NCBI RefSeq assembly: GCF_001723175.1
Contig: NC_064651.1
Location: 1,488,001-1,552,000 of the forward strand
Origin: Penicillium oxalicum
Lineage: Eukaryota > Ascomycota > Eurotiomycetes > Eurotiales > Aspergillaceae
DNA: 64,000 bases
Reading direction: 5' to 3'
Of this stretch, positions 49,861 through 61,235 are shown piece after piece. The position numbers were made by a program, and so were the translations under genes. How positions within the stretch are numbered: the first letter of the stretch is position 1; every line of letters starts with the position of its first letter. Under the pieces are notes generated by a model that saw only the letters and a list, made by a program, of their open reading frames with translations, did not search any database and had not been told where the DNA came from.

Positions 49861-51247
49861 ACGAGGCAACATCATCTCTTTTGATCTCCTTTGGGGATGA
49901 TCGTTCAACCCACTACGGCCTTTTTGCCCTATGCGGGTTTGTCTCCCAGCCTTGTCAAGTGTGAGCTTCTATTCAGGGCGCAACGTCAGCTTCGTGTGAC
50001 CCCTTACTTCACTTCTTTGATCGATACGATACATTGCAACTTTTTCGGACGAAACAGCGTGGCGTTTGGTTGAATTTTGGGATTAGCGTCAGATCTCATC
50101 AGCGCTTGCAGCTTCATTTTTGGCCCGGTCCAGTCAGGCCGATGGCTATGGAATCTTCAATGAACTGGGAATATTACTCATCTTATTTACAGCAAATTAT
50201 TTAGCAGTCTCAATCATCTGTTGAACTTGTTGGGACCATTCAGTTTGATCTTCTAGACCCGTAGAATAGGTATCATGGATGTGCATATCAACTGATGTCA
50301 ATATACTCCTAACGCTTCTCGCATTCCCATTGATAGGTGCTCGTGATTAGTTTGCTAGGTGGATGTTCGTCCACACCCTGGACATCTACCTAGGTATTGA
50401 TGGGATCAATGGAGCCTTCTGCTAGTAACCTTCAATCATTAGGCCCTATCCATACCAACACATTTCGGTGGTTGACTCAATCCATGCAGTGATCAACGCG
50501 GATGTTCCTCCACCTATCCGCTACCTACTACCTGTAGATACAATGAGGTCCTGCCCGGTCCCCGCCGATGCGTCAATATAAATACTGATAAGGCTACCTA
50601 GGGGTAGGCCGTTTGTTGCTGGCCAATCTATCGAATGGAAGGAGGGACCTGCCCAGTTCAACCTAGGTAAGTGGCCTTCAGAAATGCCTGAACTCCAGCT
50701 GGAGCTGGGGGTCGGGTAGGTTTGATTCCTACCATCGGGCTACATCCATCACCCAGCCAGCCATATTCGTGGATTGCGCCCTTCCATGTACGCAAGTATA
50801 TACCTCGGTAGCTGTAGGCAACACGAGTATTTCATGTTCGCGCTTGGGAGTCACCTTTAGATTGCCTGTCCTTTTGATCACCAGCAAAGACAAGCTGAAA
50901 TCAAACTCAGATACCAGACATCAAATAATATCAGTTGCAATCATATCCATTAGACATCACCATCGTTTGCGTTGTAGCTCGGCGAATCGATGCATCATTG
51001 AATTGACGTTCCGTCGCAAAGTGAGGGACTCGGAGCGGGACGGGCGCGGTGGTCTGATTGATTCGATTGGCCAGCACGCGCGACCAAAACATTCCCAGCC
51101 TCCAAAACAAAACTCACCCCAAGAAGTTGTTCCATTCATCAAACTCTCCCCCCGCCTGCATACAGCACTGCTTTTTCACATGTCCAGCAGGCGAGTCTTT
51201 TTCTCCTAAGAGCCCTCGGACTGTACATCAGCCGGGAAATATCGAGC
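49861..51247. other. Intergenic region with a hairpin
   Basis: 1.4 kb with no gene. Contains the perfect-looking hairpin described separately and several CCTACCTA/CTAGGT motifs between 50340 and 50680. Confidence 0.55.
50355..50393. repeat. Inverted repeat able to form a 12-bp hairpin
   Basis: CTAGGTGGATGT (50355-50366) pairs with ACATCTACCTAG (50382-50393) with one G-T wobble; an inner TCCA/TGGA extends the stem. A related sequence (GGATGTTCCTCCACC, about 50500) lies 140 bp downstream without the second arm. Confidence 0.7.
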
Positions 51248-54244
51248 ATGCCACTTTCAGACTTGGATTTCACCGTGTCCGACTTCGACCCCGAACACGA
51301 AGCTTTGGCCTCTACCCGCGAGTTCGGCAGCCCGCGACTGCCCAGCATGAGAGACGCATATGGAGATGCAGTGGAGGAAGAGGAGCCAGACTTTGTGATC
51401 AACACCTCTACCTTGGATCGCGCTTTCCCGGAATTTTCCCAGCTACCAACATCCGAAGAAGAAGACAACCAAGCACAACAGCATCGCGACCGCGACCGAG
51501 ACACCATGTCCGATGTCAGTGACCTCTCGATGGAGCTGGGGCGCGGCAACTCAAACAAGCCTGCGCGTCGCATTGATGATTCGCGTGATTCAATCATGTC
51601 ATTCCAAAATAGCATTCGTTCATCCTCGCCGGCCGTTCGTGTCGACTATCCGACACCCCAGAAACAGTCACCAGCGCGCCCAACTGCCAGACGCCCCGCG
51701 AGTGAGAATCTCCGAAAAGATGCCCAATTGCGACGTGCCACACAGGCCCAGAAAGAGACTGCAAATTCACAAGCGACCAACAAGTTACAGCGCGACCAAC
51801 GCCGGACCCTCTCAGATATGCACGCCAAAGTTCGCGACGACTACGATGGCTCCCTCCTTGTGGACGAACGGCCCGCTCCGGTCGCGACGAACAACCGGTC
51901 AACGCGTTTCGGAAATTTGAACAACTCTCAAGAAATCGCCGATGCTGTCGAGCGAGCTTCAAGGGAGGCCTATGCCAAAGAGATGCGCAAGGCTACTGGC
52001 GGAGGAACTCCTCGCAAAACGAGCAACAACCACACCCACACGATGGGCGACACCATGACACGCCAGTCTTTCCTTCTTCCTGACTTGCCCAATATCTCCG
52101 AGCTTGTCTCGGGAGTGTACGAAGATGGCACGCCTGTCTTCCCCCGTCAGCACAAGATGCGCTCCACTCGATTTGTCTCTCCTCCTCACGAAGCGACGGA
52201 CATCTCAACTGTGCGCGAGCATCGACCTCTGGACGCTATTCCGATCCCTGAAGATGAGAAGGCACTGTTTGTGTCTCTGCGGTTGCTTCAAGACAAGGTT
52301 GCGGAGTTAGAGATGTTTAAATCAGACGCAGAGAGGCGCATTGAGAACTACCGAGAAGAGAACGCAATGCTAAAAGCCAGTCGGACCCGCCATTCTGACC
52401 ACCATGCAACGGATGACCTTGACCACAGGAAAACCTCCAAACGAATGAATTCGGAAATTCAAAGTATGTAAGCAGCTGACCAGCTATTTGAAACAATTGC
52501 TAACAAGCAAACCTAGAGCTTGAAGCCGAGAACATCGCTTTGCAAAATCAGTTGGATATTGCCGATCGCAAGTCTCAAGTTCAGGAGGCTGCGGTCAAGC
52601 GGCTCAACCACGAGAGAGAATCCGCCATTTCGCAACTCGGTGTGGCGTACCTCGAGACCAGAGAGCTTAAGGCGGAGAATGATCAGTTGCGCGAGGAGAA
52701 CTCAACTCTCAAGTCGCAATTGAAGCGGCTCTTATTCAAGATTCGCCGAGAAGAGACTCAGGAAACAGATTCAAGTGTTTCTGCTTCGGACCCTGAAGAC
52801 AGCAACACCTATAGCGCAGATGTTAGTCGCAACACCAAAGACGTCACCGCCAAGAGTACTCGCACACAGTCAAGATCGAAGCGCCAAGACGATTCTCGTG
52901 CCAAGGTTTCTACACAAGTAGACAAGGAAATTTCCCGTCTGGAGAAAGAACGCGCGGAGGAGGAGTTATTCTCGATTGACAAGCCCACTTCGAAGCGGGC
53001 ATCTGCCGCCAAGTCCACGAGGTCAGGCACTTCCGAGTCAAAAGGCAACCGGAAACAGTCCAACACATCCAAGCAGCGCGTCAAACGCGTCATCTTAGAG
53101 GATGTCAGCAGCGCTCTGGAATCTACCGAACAATCAAAGGCATCTGCGGATGGAAATGATCTTACGCTGTTGAGCGTAATTGACGTATGTTCATGAGTCC
53201 GATGTATATGACCTCTGCGACCTCTGCTAAATATCTTGGATGATTTAGGAAAATGAGATCGCCAAGCTCCGAAAAACGCTGGAGGAAGAACGCCTGTCTC
53301 GCAAGCAACGCCGTTCCAGCGCTGCCAAAGACGCGTCCACCATTGAGGCTGTGAACTCGATTCGCCAGAGCATCCTCAAGGCCCCTCAGCCACGCAAATC
53401 GTCGTTGCGAGAGCCAAAGCCAACCATTTCTCGTCCTGCATCGGCGGCAGGCGACATTACGACCCGGTCCTCTGCAACTACAGATGCCGATACAAGCCTT
53501 GTTGTGCCCACTGCTGAGCGGCTACGACGTCACTCCGATCAGTCAGTCGTGCCTACACCTCAGCGAAGAAAGCGAAGGAACGTTGAGGACATGACGTCTG
53601 CCTTCATCCTTCCCGACATCACTCTTAGCCGCGCGGACTTAGCTGCCCGGAATCCATCTCAATTACCCGAATCGACCCAGCGTGCTTTGAACGAAATCGC
53701 CCAGCATGATGGAAACAACTGTGTGATCTGCAAGATCGTGCACCCCCACGGAGACTCCTGTTCGCTCGAGGCTATGAAGATCCCTCAGCCTGTTCCAGTT
53801 TCTGAACGCATGCCGAACACTGAGGATCCCACGATGCGCCCGTCACAGCCGCCTGCTGTGGCTCTCGCCACTGTGCTCAAGACGCTAGAGGACGAACTCG
53901 CCCACCTAAAAATGCAGCTTGCCTCCTACCAGGCGGCCTATAATAAGCTTGACGCTTCACTTGGCAAGCGTCAGCGCAAATCCGTGATGCGCAAGATCGA
54001 GACTGTCATGAAGGACATTGATATGAAGTCGGATCAAATTTACTCGCTCTACGACGTGTTGGAAACATGCAAGGGCGACATTTCAAAGCGTGACCTCGAC
54101 CTGACGCTGGAGTCTATTGGCATTGACATGACCGCCAACACTTCCAAGTCACGTACGGGTCCAGTCAATTTGGATGACGAAGAGGAAGACGATCTGCCCT
54201 GGGAGGGCATCGAGAGCACCGCGGAACTGACCGGTCGCACATGA
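51248..54244 (+). CDS. Cep57/Ppc89-like spindle-pole or MTOC coiled-coil protein
   Basis: 959 residues, three exons (51248-52463, 52517-53184, 53249-54244). The N-terminal third is disordered. A coiled coil runs from about 325 to 490 (SLRLLQDKVAELEMFKSDAE, then LEAENIALQNQLDIADRK and ELKAENDQLREENSTLKSQL). A basic region follows, then a Cys/His cluster (CVICKIVHPHGDSC). The C-terminus carries the Cep57 microtubule-binding domain: LATVLKTLEDELAHLKMQLA, YQAAYNKLDASLGKRQRKSV and DQIYSLYDVLE. Fission-yeast Ppc89, with this domain, anchors septation-initiation proteins at the spindle pole body. A similar scaffold role is inferred. Introns are 53 and 64 nt. Confidence 0.8.
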
Positions 54245-54558
54245 TTTCCTGAAGTTTTATCCTTATTTTTTCCAAGCTTTTGGCGACTATTTTTTATTCT
54301 TCTTTCTTCGCGGATAGAATGTCTTTCTCCGCCCTGTTCAATGATTCTGCGCCTTGTTTGAGTTCACCCGGTCTTGCGGTGATGTATCATGGGTGTGTCT
54401 TGCTTGTGAAACAGTGTGGAGGCGGTAGTAGATGCCGGGGGCAGGCTGTTGTGTTTAGGTAGTCAGGGCAAAAAGAAGACTTGTCCTGAAAATATGTAGT
54501 ACAATACATCCCAAAAAAATGACGCCATCGCTATGCGTAAAATTGAATCTCGAATTGC
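54245..54558. other. Convergent 3' intergenic region
   Basis: 314 bp between two 3' ends, T-rich after the stop at 54244. No gene seen. Confidence 0.6.
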
Positions 54559-55833
54559 CTAAGCAGCTTTCTGACCAACGGCAGCCATCGCGGCTCCCTC
54601 AGTAGAGGCTGGCTTGGAAAGGCCAAGGGCAGAGGTGGCATCTCGTTGTGCAACTTCCTCCTGAACGAAACAGCCTAACCCAGCAAATGCCTCGAGAAGT
54701 GTTCTCGAGTAATACTCTTGCAAGTCGTACCCGCCAGCTTGAACAGTGGTATCTGAGCGGAGCTTGTCCAAGAATGCGTATGGATATGACTCCAGCTGAG
54801 TATAGTAATCGCGCTTGCCCGGCACAAGGCCCATGAAGGGGTCGTAAGGCTTCTCTGGTTCGGGGGTCTTGATCTTCCGCAAGCCCTTGATGAGCCCTGA
54901 ACCTGAAATAGAGCCAGCAGTATCGGCCGTGGTCAATCCCGTACCGGTACGCTTGCCCTCGGAGCCTCGCAAAGCAGCCTGCTTCTGCCGAATGCGGTCC
55001 TCCTCACTGCGTCTAGCAGATGATTTCTTCAGGTGTACCTTGTGTCCCTCACGAGCGATAGCAGCCGCGTCTACAGCCGAGCCAGATGCGAGCCTTGTAA
55101 GGAAGTCCTCGCGAGTAGCCTGCTGCTCGCGCCGCTCATTCTCGTATTCCTCTCGGGCGATCTGTTGACGGAGCCGGGCCTCTTCTTGCTCCATAAGAAT
55201 TTTCTTTTGGAAGGTAGTTGCTTCTTGTTCCTCGAGCAATTGATTCGCTTTGATTGATTGCATATTTTCCTGCGCGTAGGCTTGTAATTGAGCCTCCGTT
55301 TTGGCCACGTCGGTCCGACACACTAGGTTGGCGATGATCTCTTCGCGCTGCTCAAGAAAATCGTCATAGGCGCGCTTCGAATCGAACTCCTCCTCTCGTC
55401 GGTTCAAGCTGTTCCACAATTTGTTAGATTGATTCTCACGCTGGGGCGGGGGAGGGCGGATGGAGAGGAAAGAAGAAAAGAGTCCTTTACATATGCATCA
55501 CCCGCCGCCGAATATCAACTTCTCGCTCAACTCCGATATCTTCAAACGTTTGCTGGCGGAAACGATTCTTTCGTAGAGTTTTCCGACATCCAGCGACGGG
55601 ACAACTGGCTGGACCAGAAGAGAAAATTCGATCGACGCAAGATTCGCACATCTTGTGGTAGCACTCCGGATTGATGAGAAACCGCATATTCGGATTGAGG
55701 TACCGCGAGGATTTGCACACAGGGCAGACCTCTGGTATGAGATCGATTAGTAGCTGACTTGCATCATTGGAAATTTCTCTCAAGGGAGCTCACCATCCTC
55801 ATCCTGAGGGTCGATCCTATTTTTGGACGCCAT
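54559..55833 (-). CDS. tfb3: TFIIH/CAK assembly subunit Tfb3 (MAT1)
   Basis: 383 residues in three exons (55833-55794, 55731-55502, 55440-54559). The protein bridges the CDK-activating kinase to core TFIIH in transcription and DNA repair. An N-terminal C3HC4 RING is clear: CPVC (16-19), PECYHKMC, ESCVDRIF and CPVAGC, followed by KNRFRQQTFEDIGVEREVDI, the typical MAT1 motif. A helical region (NRREEEFDSKRAYDDFLEQ, then a long Glu/Arg coiled coil) and a C-terminal domain follow. The first intron has a CTACTAAT branch site. The second junction (CGG/CGT GAG) is less sure because an AG four bases further would also keep the frame if the donor shifted. Shares a 231-bp divergent promoter with URI. 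Confidence 0.9.
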
Positions 55834-56064
55834 GATGAGCTGTTGGCAATCTGGGTAGAAGTTCAAAGGCGGCGGAGATCTCCAAGAGATGGAGATAAAG
55901 GCGGGATCCACCACGTGCACGGACCAGGTCTTCGGTCTTCGGCGTTGTTCTACCTTTTTTTTTTTCCTTCGCCCCTCCACTATCAGAACCACTTTTCTGC
56001 ATTCTCCCTGACATGGAGAACTTTTGACAACGATCATCGCTTTTGCATTTTCTCGTGACTCACC
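55834..56064. promoter_or_regulatory. Bidirectional promoter between Tfb3 and URI genes
   Basis: Only 231 bp separate the two start codons. A palindromic CACGTG (55912-55917), a bHLH-type E-box, lies about 80 bp from the Tfb3 ATG. No TATA box is evident. Confidence 0.6.
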
Positions 56065-57894
56065 ATGGGCATACCTAATCACAATCTTGACGACCTCGAG
56101 AAGAGGCGACTTGCCCTCGAAAGCAACATTTCCGAACTGCAAAAATCACTCTACCATTGGAGAACATGGGAGGCAGAGTATGACGGTCTTCGAGAAGAGA
56201 TTCAAGATCTGGAGGATGGCGCCACTTCAGAGAAGATGCGATCTATTGCGCGCCAATACGAAGGATCATTAGTCACCGAGACGGAGATCCAAGCGATTCT
56301 CCGAACGCAAGCCGGCGTCAATCGATCGCGCACGCAGGTTGTTGATCTCCTTGGCCGGCGAATCGACTACGTGAAGCAGAATGTTGCGACAATGGAAAAA
56401 AGACTGCGAGCAGCGGAAGATGAACTCTACACCTTGGACTCGAATGACCAGCCTCCAGCGGATGTCTCCAAAGACCAGGGATTTGCCTTGAGCGAAATTG
56501 TGGAAGAGTTAGACGAGGAGGGGAATGTGGTCTCCAGTTCCATCAACAAGCCCGGCGACCATGCATCGGACATTCTGGAAGCTCTCAAGAAGGCCGGGGT
56601 TGAAGACATTCCGCAAAGCTCCAATTCCAGCGAAAATGCCACGGTTTCGACGAGTCCTGCTCAGGATGAAAAGGCGAATGTAATTGAGGATTCCCCAAGT
56701 GATGCTAGGAGCGAACAAGCTGCGATTAAGGAGACGCCGGTGCCCAAAAATGAACCAAAAGTGCAGGAGGATGACCTTGACCTATCTAAGCCAGTGTCGC
56801 TTGTAACACCTGAGGATCGCGCCCAATCGCCCGTGACCGACATCGACGAGCCTGCTGATGAGGCTACTCTCCGCCGAGAACTGCTTGAATACGGAATTCA
56901 TGAAGTTGGTGCGATTGTCGCGGAATTGGAGCTGGATGATGATGCGAGTGAATTTTCTGTCTCGGACGAGGAATACGACGTGGGCACAGAGGACGAGGAG
57001 GATGAAGATGAGTTCGGCCGATCACACACTTTTCTGTCGGAGGAATATCACCAGCAAATGCGGGAACTGGAAGCGAAGCTCAACGCCAGAGGCATGACCA
57101 ACTTGGGCAAAGACACTCAGACATTCCCAGAAGAGATTCGACACGAGATCCAAACCTCTGCTGATGAACCCGCCGGGGAGACTGAAGTTGTCGAGAACAC
57201 CGACAAGGAGAAAAAGCCGAAGAAGAAGGTCGCGTTTGCCGACGATCTCGATATCGCGCCATCTGTCAAACCAACTCCGTTAGAAAAGAAAACCCCACCG
57301 ACAAAACCACAGGCTAGTGTCCAAGTTTTATCCGACGCCATCGTTGAGCGTACGACACAACCGCAGGAACCCAAGCCTACGACAACCAAGGGACCAAAGA
57401 AGGTGTCCCGTTTCAAGAGCACTCGGGCCCTCGATCCCGAGGCGTCTCCTGCCGATCTTCCCGCCAAGCCTGCTCCAGCCCAGTTGCTCACTCAGCCGAT
57501 GAGGTTTGGAAGTTCTGCAAAACATACGGATCCCAGCGATTCAGTACCACCATCTGGTTTATTCCCTGCTACTCCACAGGAGCCAAAGCCTTTCTCCACG
57601 CCTATCACAGATATTCCCATCGGCCCGTCAGCTCCCAAACCTCCAGTGGGAAAGACTCTGGCTGATAAGTTGGTCGAGCGAGATATCGCTCCCGGGTCAA
57701 TCACAGCTCCTGCTCCCGACGAGCTGGACGAAGAGATACATCGACGGGAGATCGCATCCGAGTACTACAGAATGCGGAACAGTAAAATCCAGGCACAAGG
57801 TGGTTTCGTCAACGACGAGGAACCTGAATTTGTCCCCATCGAGGAGCCCGCTCAAAAGGTCAGCCGGTTCAAGGCTGCGCGGCTAAGACCGTGA
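56065..57894 (+). CDS. URI/Bud27 unconventional prefoldin (RPB5 interactor)
   Basis: Single-exon protein of 609 residues. Residues about 1-125 form a prefoldin-alpha-like helical hairpin (LEKRRLALESNISELQKSLY, then the DYVKQNVATMEKRLRAAEDE helix). A long acidic, disordered middle follows (DDDASEFSVSDEEYDVGTED). The C-terminus ends in KVSRFKAARLRP, the DUF3835 signature of URI/Bud27 proteins, and an upstream partial copy (KKVSRFKSTRAL) lies about 165 residues earlier. In yeast and humans URI binds the Rpb5 subunit, helps assemble cytoplasmic RNA polymerases and scaffolds an R2TP-like complex. Human URI also binds PP1 through an RVxF motif, and KVSRF fits that pattern. Role by family; divergent from the TFIIH subunit gene. 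Confidence 0.85.
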   Translation: MGIPNHNLDDLEKRRLALESNISELQKSLYHWRTWEAEYDGLREEIQDLEDGATSEKMRSIARQYEGSLVTETEIQAILRTQAGVNRSRTQVVDLLGRRIDYVKQNVATMEKRLRAAEDELYTLDSNDQPPADVSKDQGFALSEIVEELDEEGNVVSSSINKPGDHASDILEALKKAGVEDIPQSSNSSENATVSTSPAQDEKANVIEDSPSDARSEQAAIKETPVPKNEPKVQEDDLDLSKPVSLVTPEDRAQSPVTDIDEPADEATLRRELLEYGIHEVGAIVAELELDDDASEFSVSDEEYDVGTEDEEDEDEFGRSHTFLSEEYHQQMRELEAKLNARGMTNLGKDTQTFPEEIRHEIQTSADEPAGETEVVENTDKEKKPKKKVAFADDLDIAPSVKPTPLEKKTPPTKPQASVQVLSDAIVERTTQPQEPKPTTTKGPKKVSRFKSTRALDPEASPADLPAKPAPAQLLTQPMRFGSSAKHTDPSDSVPPSGLFPATPQEPKPFSTPITDIPIGPSAPKPPVGKTLADKLVERDIAPGSITAPAPDELDEEIHRREIASEYYRMRNSKIQAQGGFVNDEEPEFVPIEEPAQKVSRFKAARLRP

Positions 57895-58491
57895 GTTTGT
57901 ATGATTTCACCAGGTGAAAGATTTTGTATAACCACATCAACATTCTAGACCTTGAATTACAAGACACATCTATCACTTGCACTCATTGCTATTTTGCGCT
58001 AAACAAAAGAGCACACTGTCACCTCCAATCACTGAACTTTTACTTCCGCGCTTCCTTCCTCTAGGGACTGGTATTGATGCGGTTTTATCCGTATCAATTT
58101 GGACGCGCCTCCTCTTTCGTGGGACTCTATGGCGCGTTCAATATCACCACTCCAAGATTGAATCTACAATGGGGACATCTCTGGCTGCCTCGCCTTTGTA
58201 TTTCCTGTGAGCTTCTTTTGGTCTCATGAGAGTCTGTGTATTGTGCTATTTGCTTCAGACAGTACTTACGGAGTCTCTTTTTGTTGCCAGTGGCTTTCAG
58301 AAAGTCCAGCATAATGGTGTTGCCGTTATTTTTTCTCCCCCAACATACATAGCAAGATGTTACAGATGCTTAAAAATAGAAACTTTCATGAATCACGAAT
58401 CTTGAAGCCTCAGACCATACGAAGAACGCTGGGTGGCCTGTGATAAAATGTTCATTAATCCTCGCAGGTGTCGAACAAGAGAGGAAGCGCC
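57895..58491. other. Convergent 3' intergenic region
   Basis: 597 bp between the URI and kinase 3' ends; no gene seen. Confidence 0.6.
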
Positions 58492-60610
58492 TCAGACTCC
58501 TATTGCGTAATTGTGGTTCCAGGTACAGAGCATCCCCAGCTTCATGCCGAGGGTCACAATGAGAATATGACACAGTGTCGAGATCGCCTGGACACGGTAA
58601 TCATATGTCCTCATGGTGACCGCTGCCAAAAGAAGCAGGGGATACAGTAGCCACGGTTTAACAACCATGGGTGAACAAGGGTGCAGCACTGTGACCACCT
58701 TGAATAGGAACAGCGAGACTTGCAGGGTGGGTGAAATCACCGACGTGCCGAAGCGGCGCATCATTGCGAATGGGGAGGGCGGTGGTGGAGGGAGGAGTTG
58801 CTGCACATGTGGTACAGGCTGAGTCTGGGGTCCTAGCATCTCTTCGTGCAAAGGCAGCGATCTTTCCATGAGATTTGATGGAGGGTTTGAGAACCTCTGC
58901 CGCATGACCATGTCCTTCTCTGGGTTCATTGAAGAGCGCCGAGTGTCCAAAGCCGTATCAGATACCAGGGTGCTGCTGATTCCCGGGTTCGTGTCAAAAA
59001 CCGATTCTTGCCGTACAGAAACCGGGCTTTGAGCAGTTCTTTTCTTGATAGGTGAAAGTGCCCGTTCTGACATACGTTGTGGAGATGCAGATTCGACTGC
59101 ACAGACCCTTCCAGGTCCATTCATGTCTGGGCCTGTTGAATTATTGCGCTTAAATCTGAAACTCTCACTAGCATTGTTGGCCGCTTGAATTTCATTCAGA
59201 ACGTCATCCGCTGTCGGACGTTGGCCCGGGTCCACAGAGAGCAGGCGATCCAGGAATGAATATAGCTTGGCTGGCAGATCACGCCTTCTCCGCCGCACGT
59301 TGTCAAATCCAGGCCAGTGCGTAATCTCTTCGCGAAGCTGATCCAAGTCCTCGTTATCTTCATTCAAGATATCGGCGCCGTGGTAGGGAAGATCACCGAA
59401 GCACAAGAAATAAAGGATCATCCCCAGTGAGAAGATATCAGACTTGAACGTGAAATTTCCAAAGGGTCCGCCGGGATATTCTTGCCGAAGAACTTCGGGG
59501 GCGCAGTATGAAACTGTTCCTGTGGCGCCAGTTGACTTGCGCATTGCATTTTGTGATTGAACTTCGCCAAAATCGCTCACAAGAACTCTCAGACCATCAC
59601 TTGTCTCGTGAAGAAGACAGTTGTTAGGCTTCAAATCGCGGTGGATGTAACCGTTCATATGAAGGTGACGGAGCCCAGCGGTGATGTCTCTGAAGAAGGA
59701 ATAGATCTCGTCCAATTGGAGCTTTCTGGGACCTCCAGTCTCTGGTTTCGGATCCGTTTCCCCTTTGGACTTTCTGCGCAGCCGGTCTTTGAGTTGTTGA
59801 GCCGTGGTCGTCGTTTGTATATTCCCGCAAAGGTAGTGATGTAAATCGCCCGCATTACAGTACTGTTGGATGATGAACGCGCAGGGAACGCTAGGGCCAA
59901 AGGTGCTGATCCTAGCATTTTCAAGCCATACATGGCGATAAGAGACCAAGTTTTGGTGCGAGAGATTTTGCAAGAGCTGTACCTCTCCAAGCACCTTTTC
60001 CAACCACTCATGGTCGTCTCCGACCGGGACACGCTTACAAGCAAAATGTCCGAGAGAGACACCATCTAGGACGTGTCTGACCAGCAAAACCACGCCCTTG
60101 CCACCTTTGCCGAGAACTTTTTCCTCCACAAAGAAACGCTTGAAGTAGTCTGGGCTGAATGCTGACGAAGATATCCCTTGACTTTGAACGGGAGAGGTTC
60201 TGGACGTGGGTTCACTCGTAGGCCCGGCGGGCAGTGCAGATCGAACTAGGCGACGGTGCGGCGAAGAAGGTCTCGTTGAGCTTTCTGAACTCGGTAGACT
60301 GTTGTCAAGCATGCGAAAGTAGTTTGGATTGATAAATTCTGCTTCTGGATCTGTGCTGTCACGATGCCTCCCTCGATTGGGTTCATGCATTGGACGGTGG
60401 CATAGCGGGCAATTCGCAAGCTCCATATCACCCTCACCCTCGTCCGCAGTGTTTCTCAAAGCAAGTTGCTGAGAATCATGATCGAAGACCACCACGGAAT
60501 CGTTGTGTCGACTATCCTTGTTGTCAGTTGCGGAAGTGGCTTGGAAGCAGCAGCGGCTTAACGTACAGCACCACGTCCAGGTTGCCGCCATTGTACGGTA
60601 TCATAGACAT
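58492..60610 (-). CDS. IKS1-like serine/threonine protein kinase with C-terminal membrane segments
   Basis: 687 residues, two exons (60610-60567, 60511-58492; intron 55 nt, GTACGT donor, CTGAC branch). The splice gives MSMIPYNGGNLDVVLRHNDS, matching how this family begins; reading through the intron from 60591 gives an implausible Cys/Trp-rich start. A CPLC knuckle lies at about 49. The kinase domain has the glycine loop GKGGKGVV (149), the Lys of FACKRV (174), HRDLKPNN (305-312), DFGEVQ (328) and the APE motif in SYCAPEVL. The C-terminus has one to three hydrophobic segments (VSLFLFKVVTVLHP, WLLYPLLLLAAVTM, ISTLCHILIVTLGM), as in IKS1-type kinases. The yeast homologue is barely characterised; substrates are unknown. 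Confidence 0.87.
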
Positions 60611-61235
60611 GTTGTTCAGCATTTTTCCTTACCATGGCTGGAGGTGAAAAAGCGAAGGAGCCGCTTCTTTGTCATGCGTCATCCTTTTGAAATCGGACGC
60701 CCTGCTGAAAGTTACGATGACACCAGCGGACCCCACAATGAGGGCGGTGAGGAAGAAGCCTTATACTTAAATTGTGCGACCAACGTGGAGATCGACATGG
60801 ACCCAACTCCGTCAACTAGGATAAGAGTTTCTACTTGTGACAAGTAGTCTACATGAATCAAATGGTCATTTAAAAAAGAAGTGGGTTAGATTTCTCTCAA
60901 AATCGGGGTATCTTGAATAGTCACAGATTTCTTGTCCGACGTGGCTAGGAGTTCGTCATTAAAGACGGTGCACAATTATGCGTTTTTCAGGAGCATGCCT
61001 GGATATGGAATATCCTCCTGGATTCAACTGGCAGGCGATGCGAGCGGAAGCCCTTTCCCCCCCGTCGGCGGGAGGCAAGACTGTAAGGACAACCGCGACG
61101 CGGCTCGGCGATGATATGCCGTGTGTGCAATTCGATGATCAAATCGTCGTGCCTATAGAGACAGTGCAATGATCTGGATTTAGGTCGAGGTGCCGTCGAT
61201 ATATGACCTTAGGCACCAGTGCCCAGGTTCATCGT
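60611..61235. other. Intergenic region, no gene seen
   Basis: Kinase promoter on the left, 3' flank of the Nog2 gene on the right. No recognisable site. Confidence 0.55.

Noticed and set aside
50700..50760. tRNA-like T arm (GGTAGG-TTTGATT-CCTACC)
   Set aside because: No matching acceptor stem or anticodon arm upstream and the loop lacks the conserved TTC; treated as a chance hairpin.
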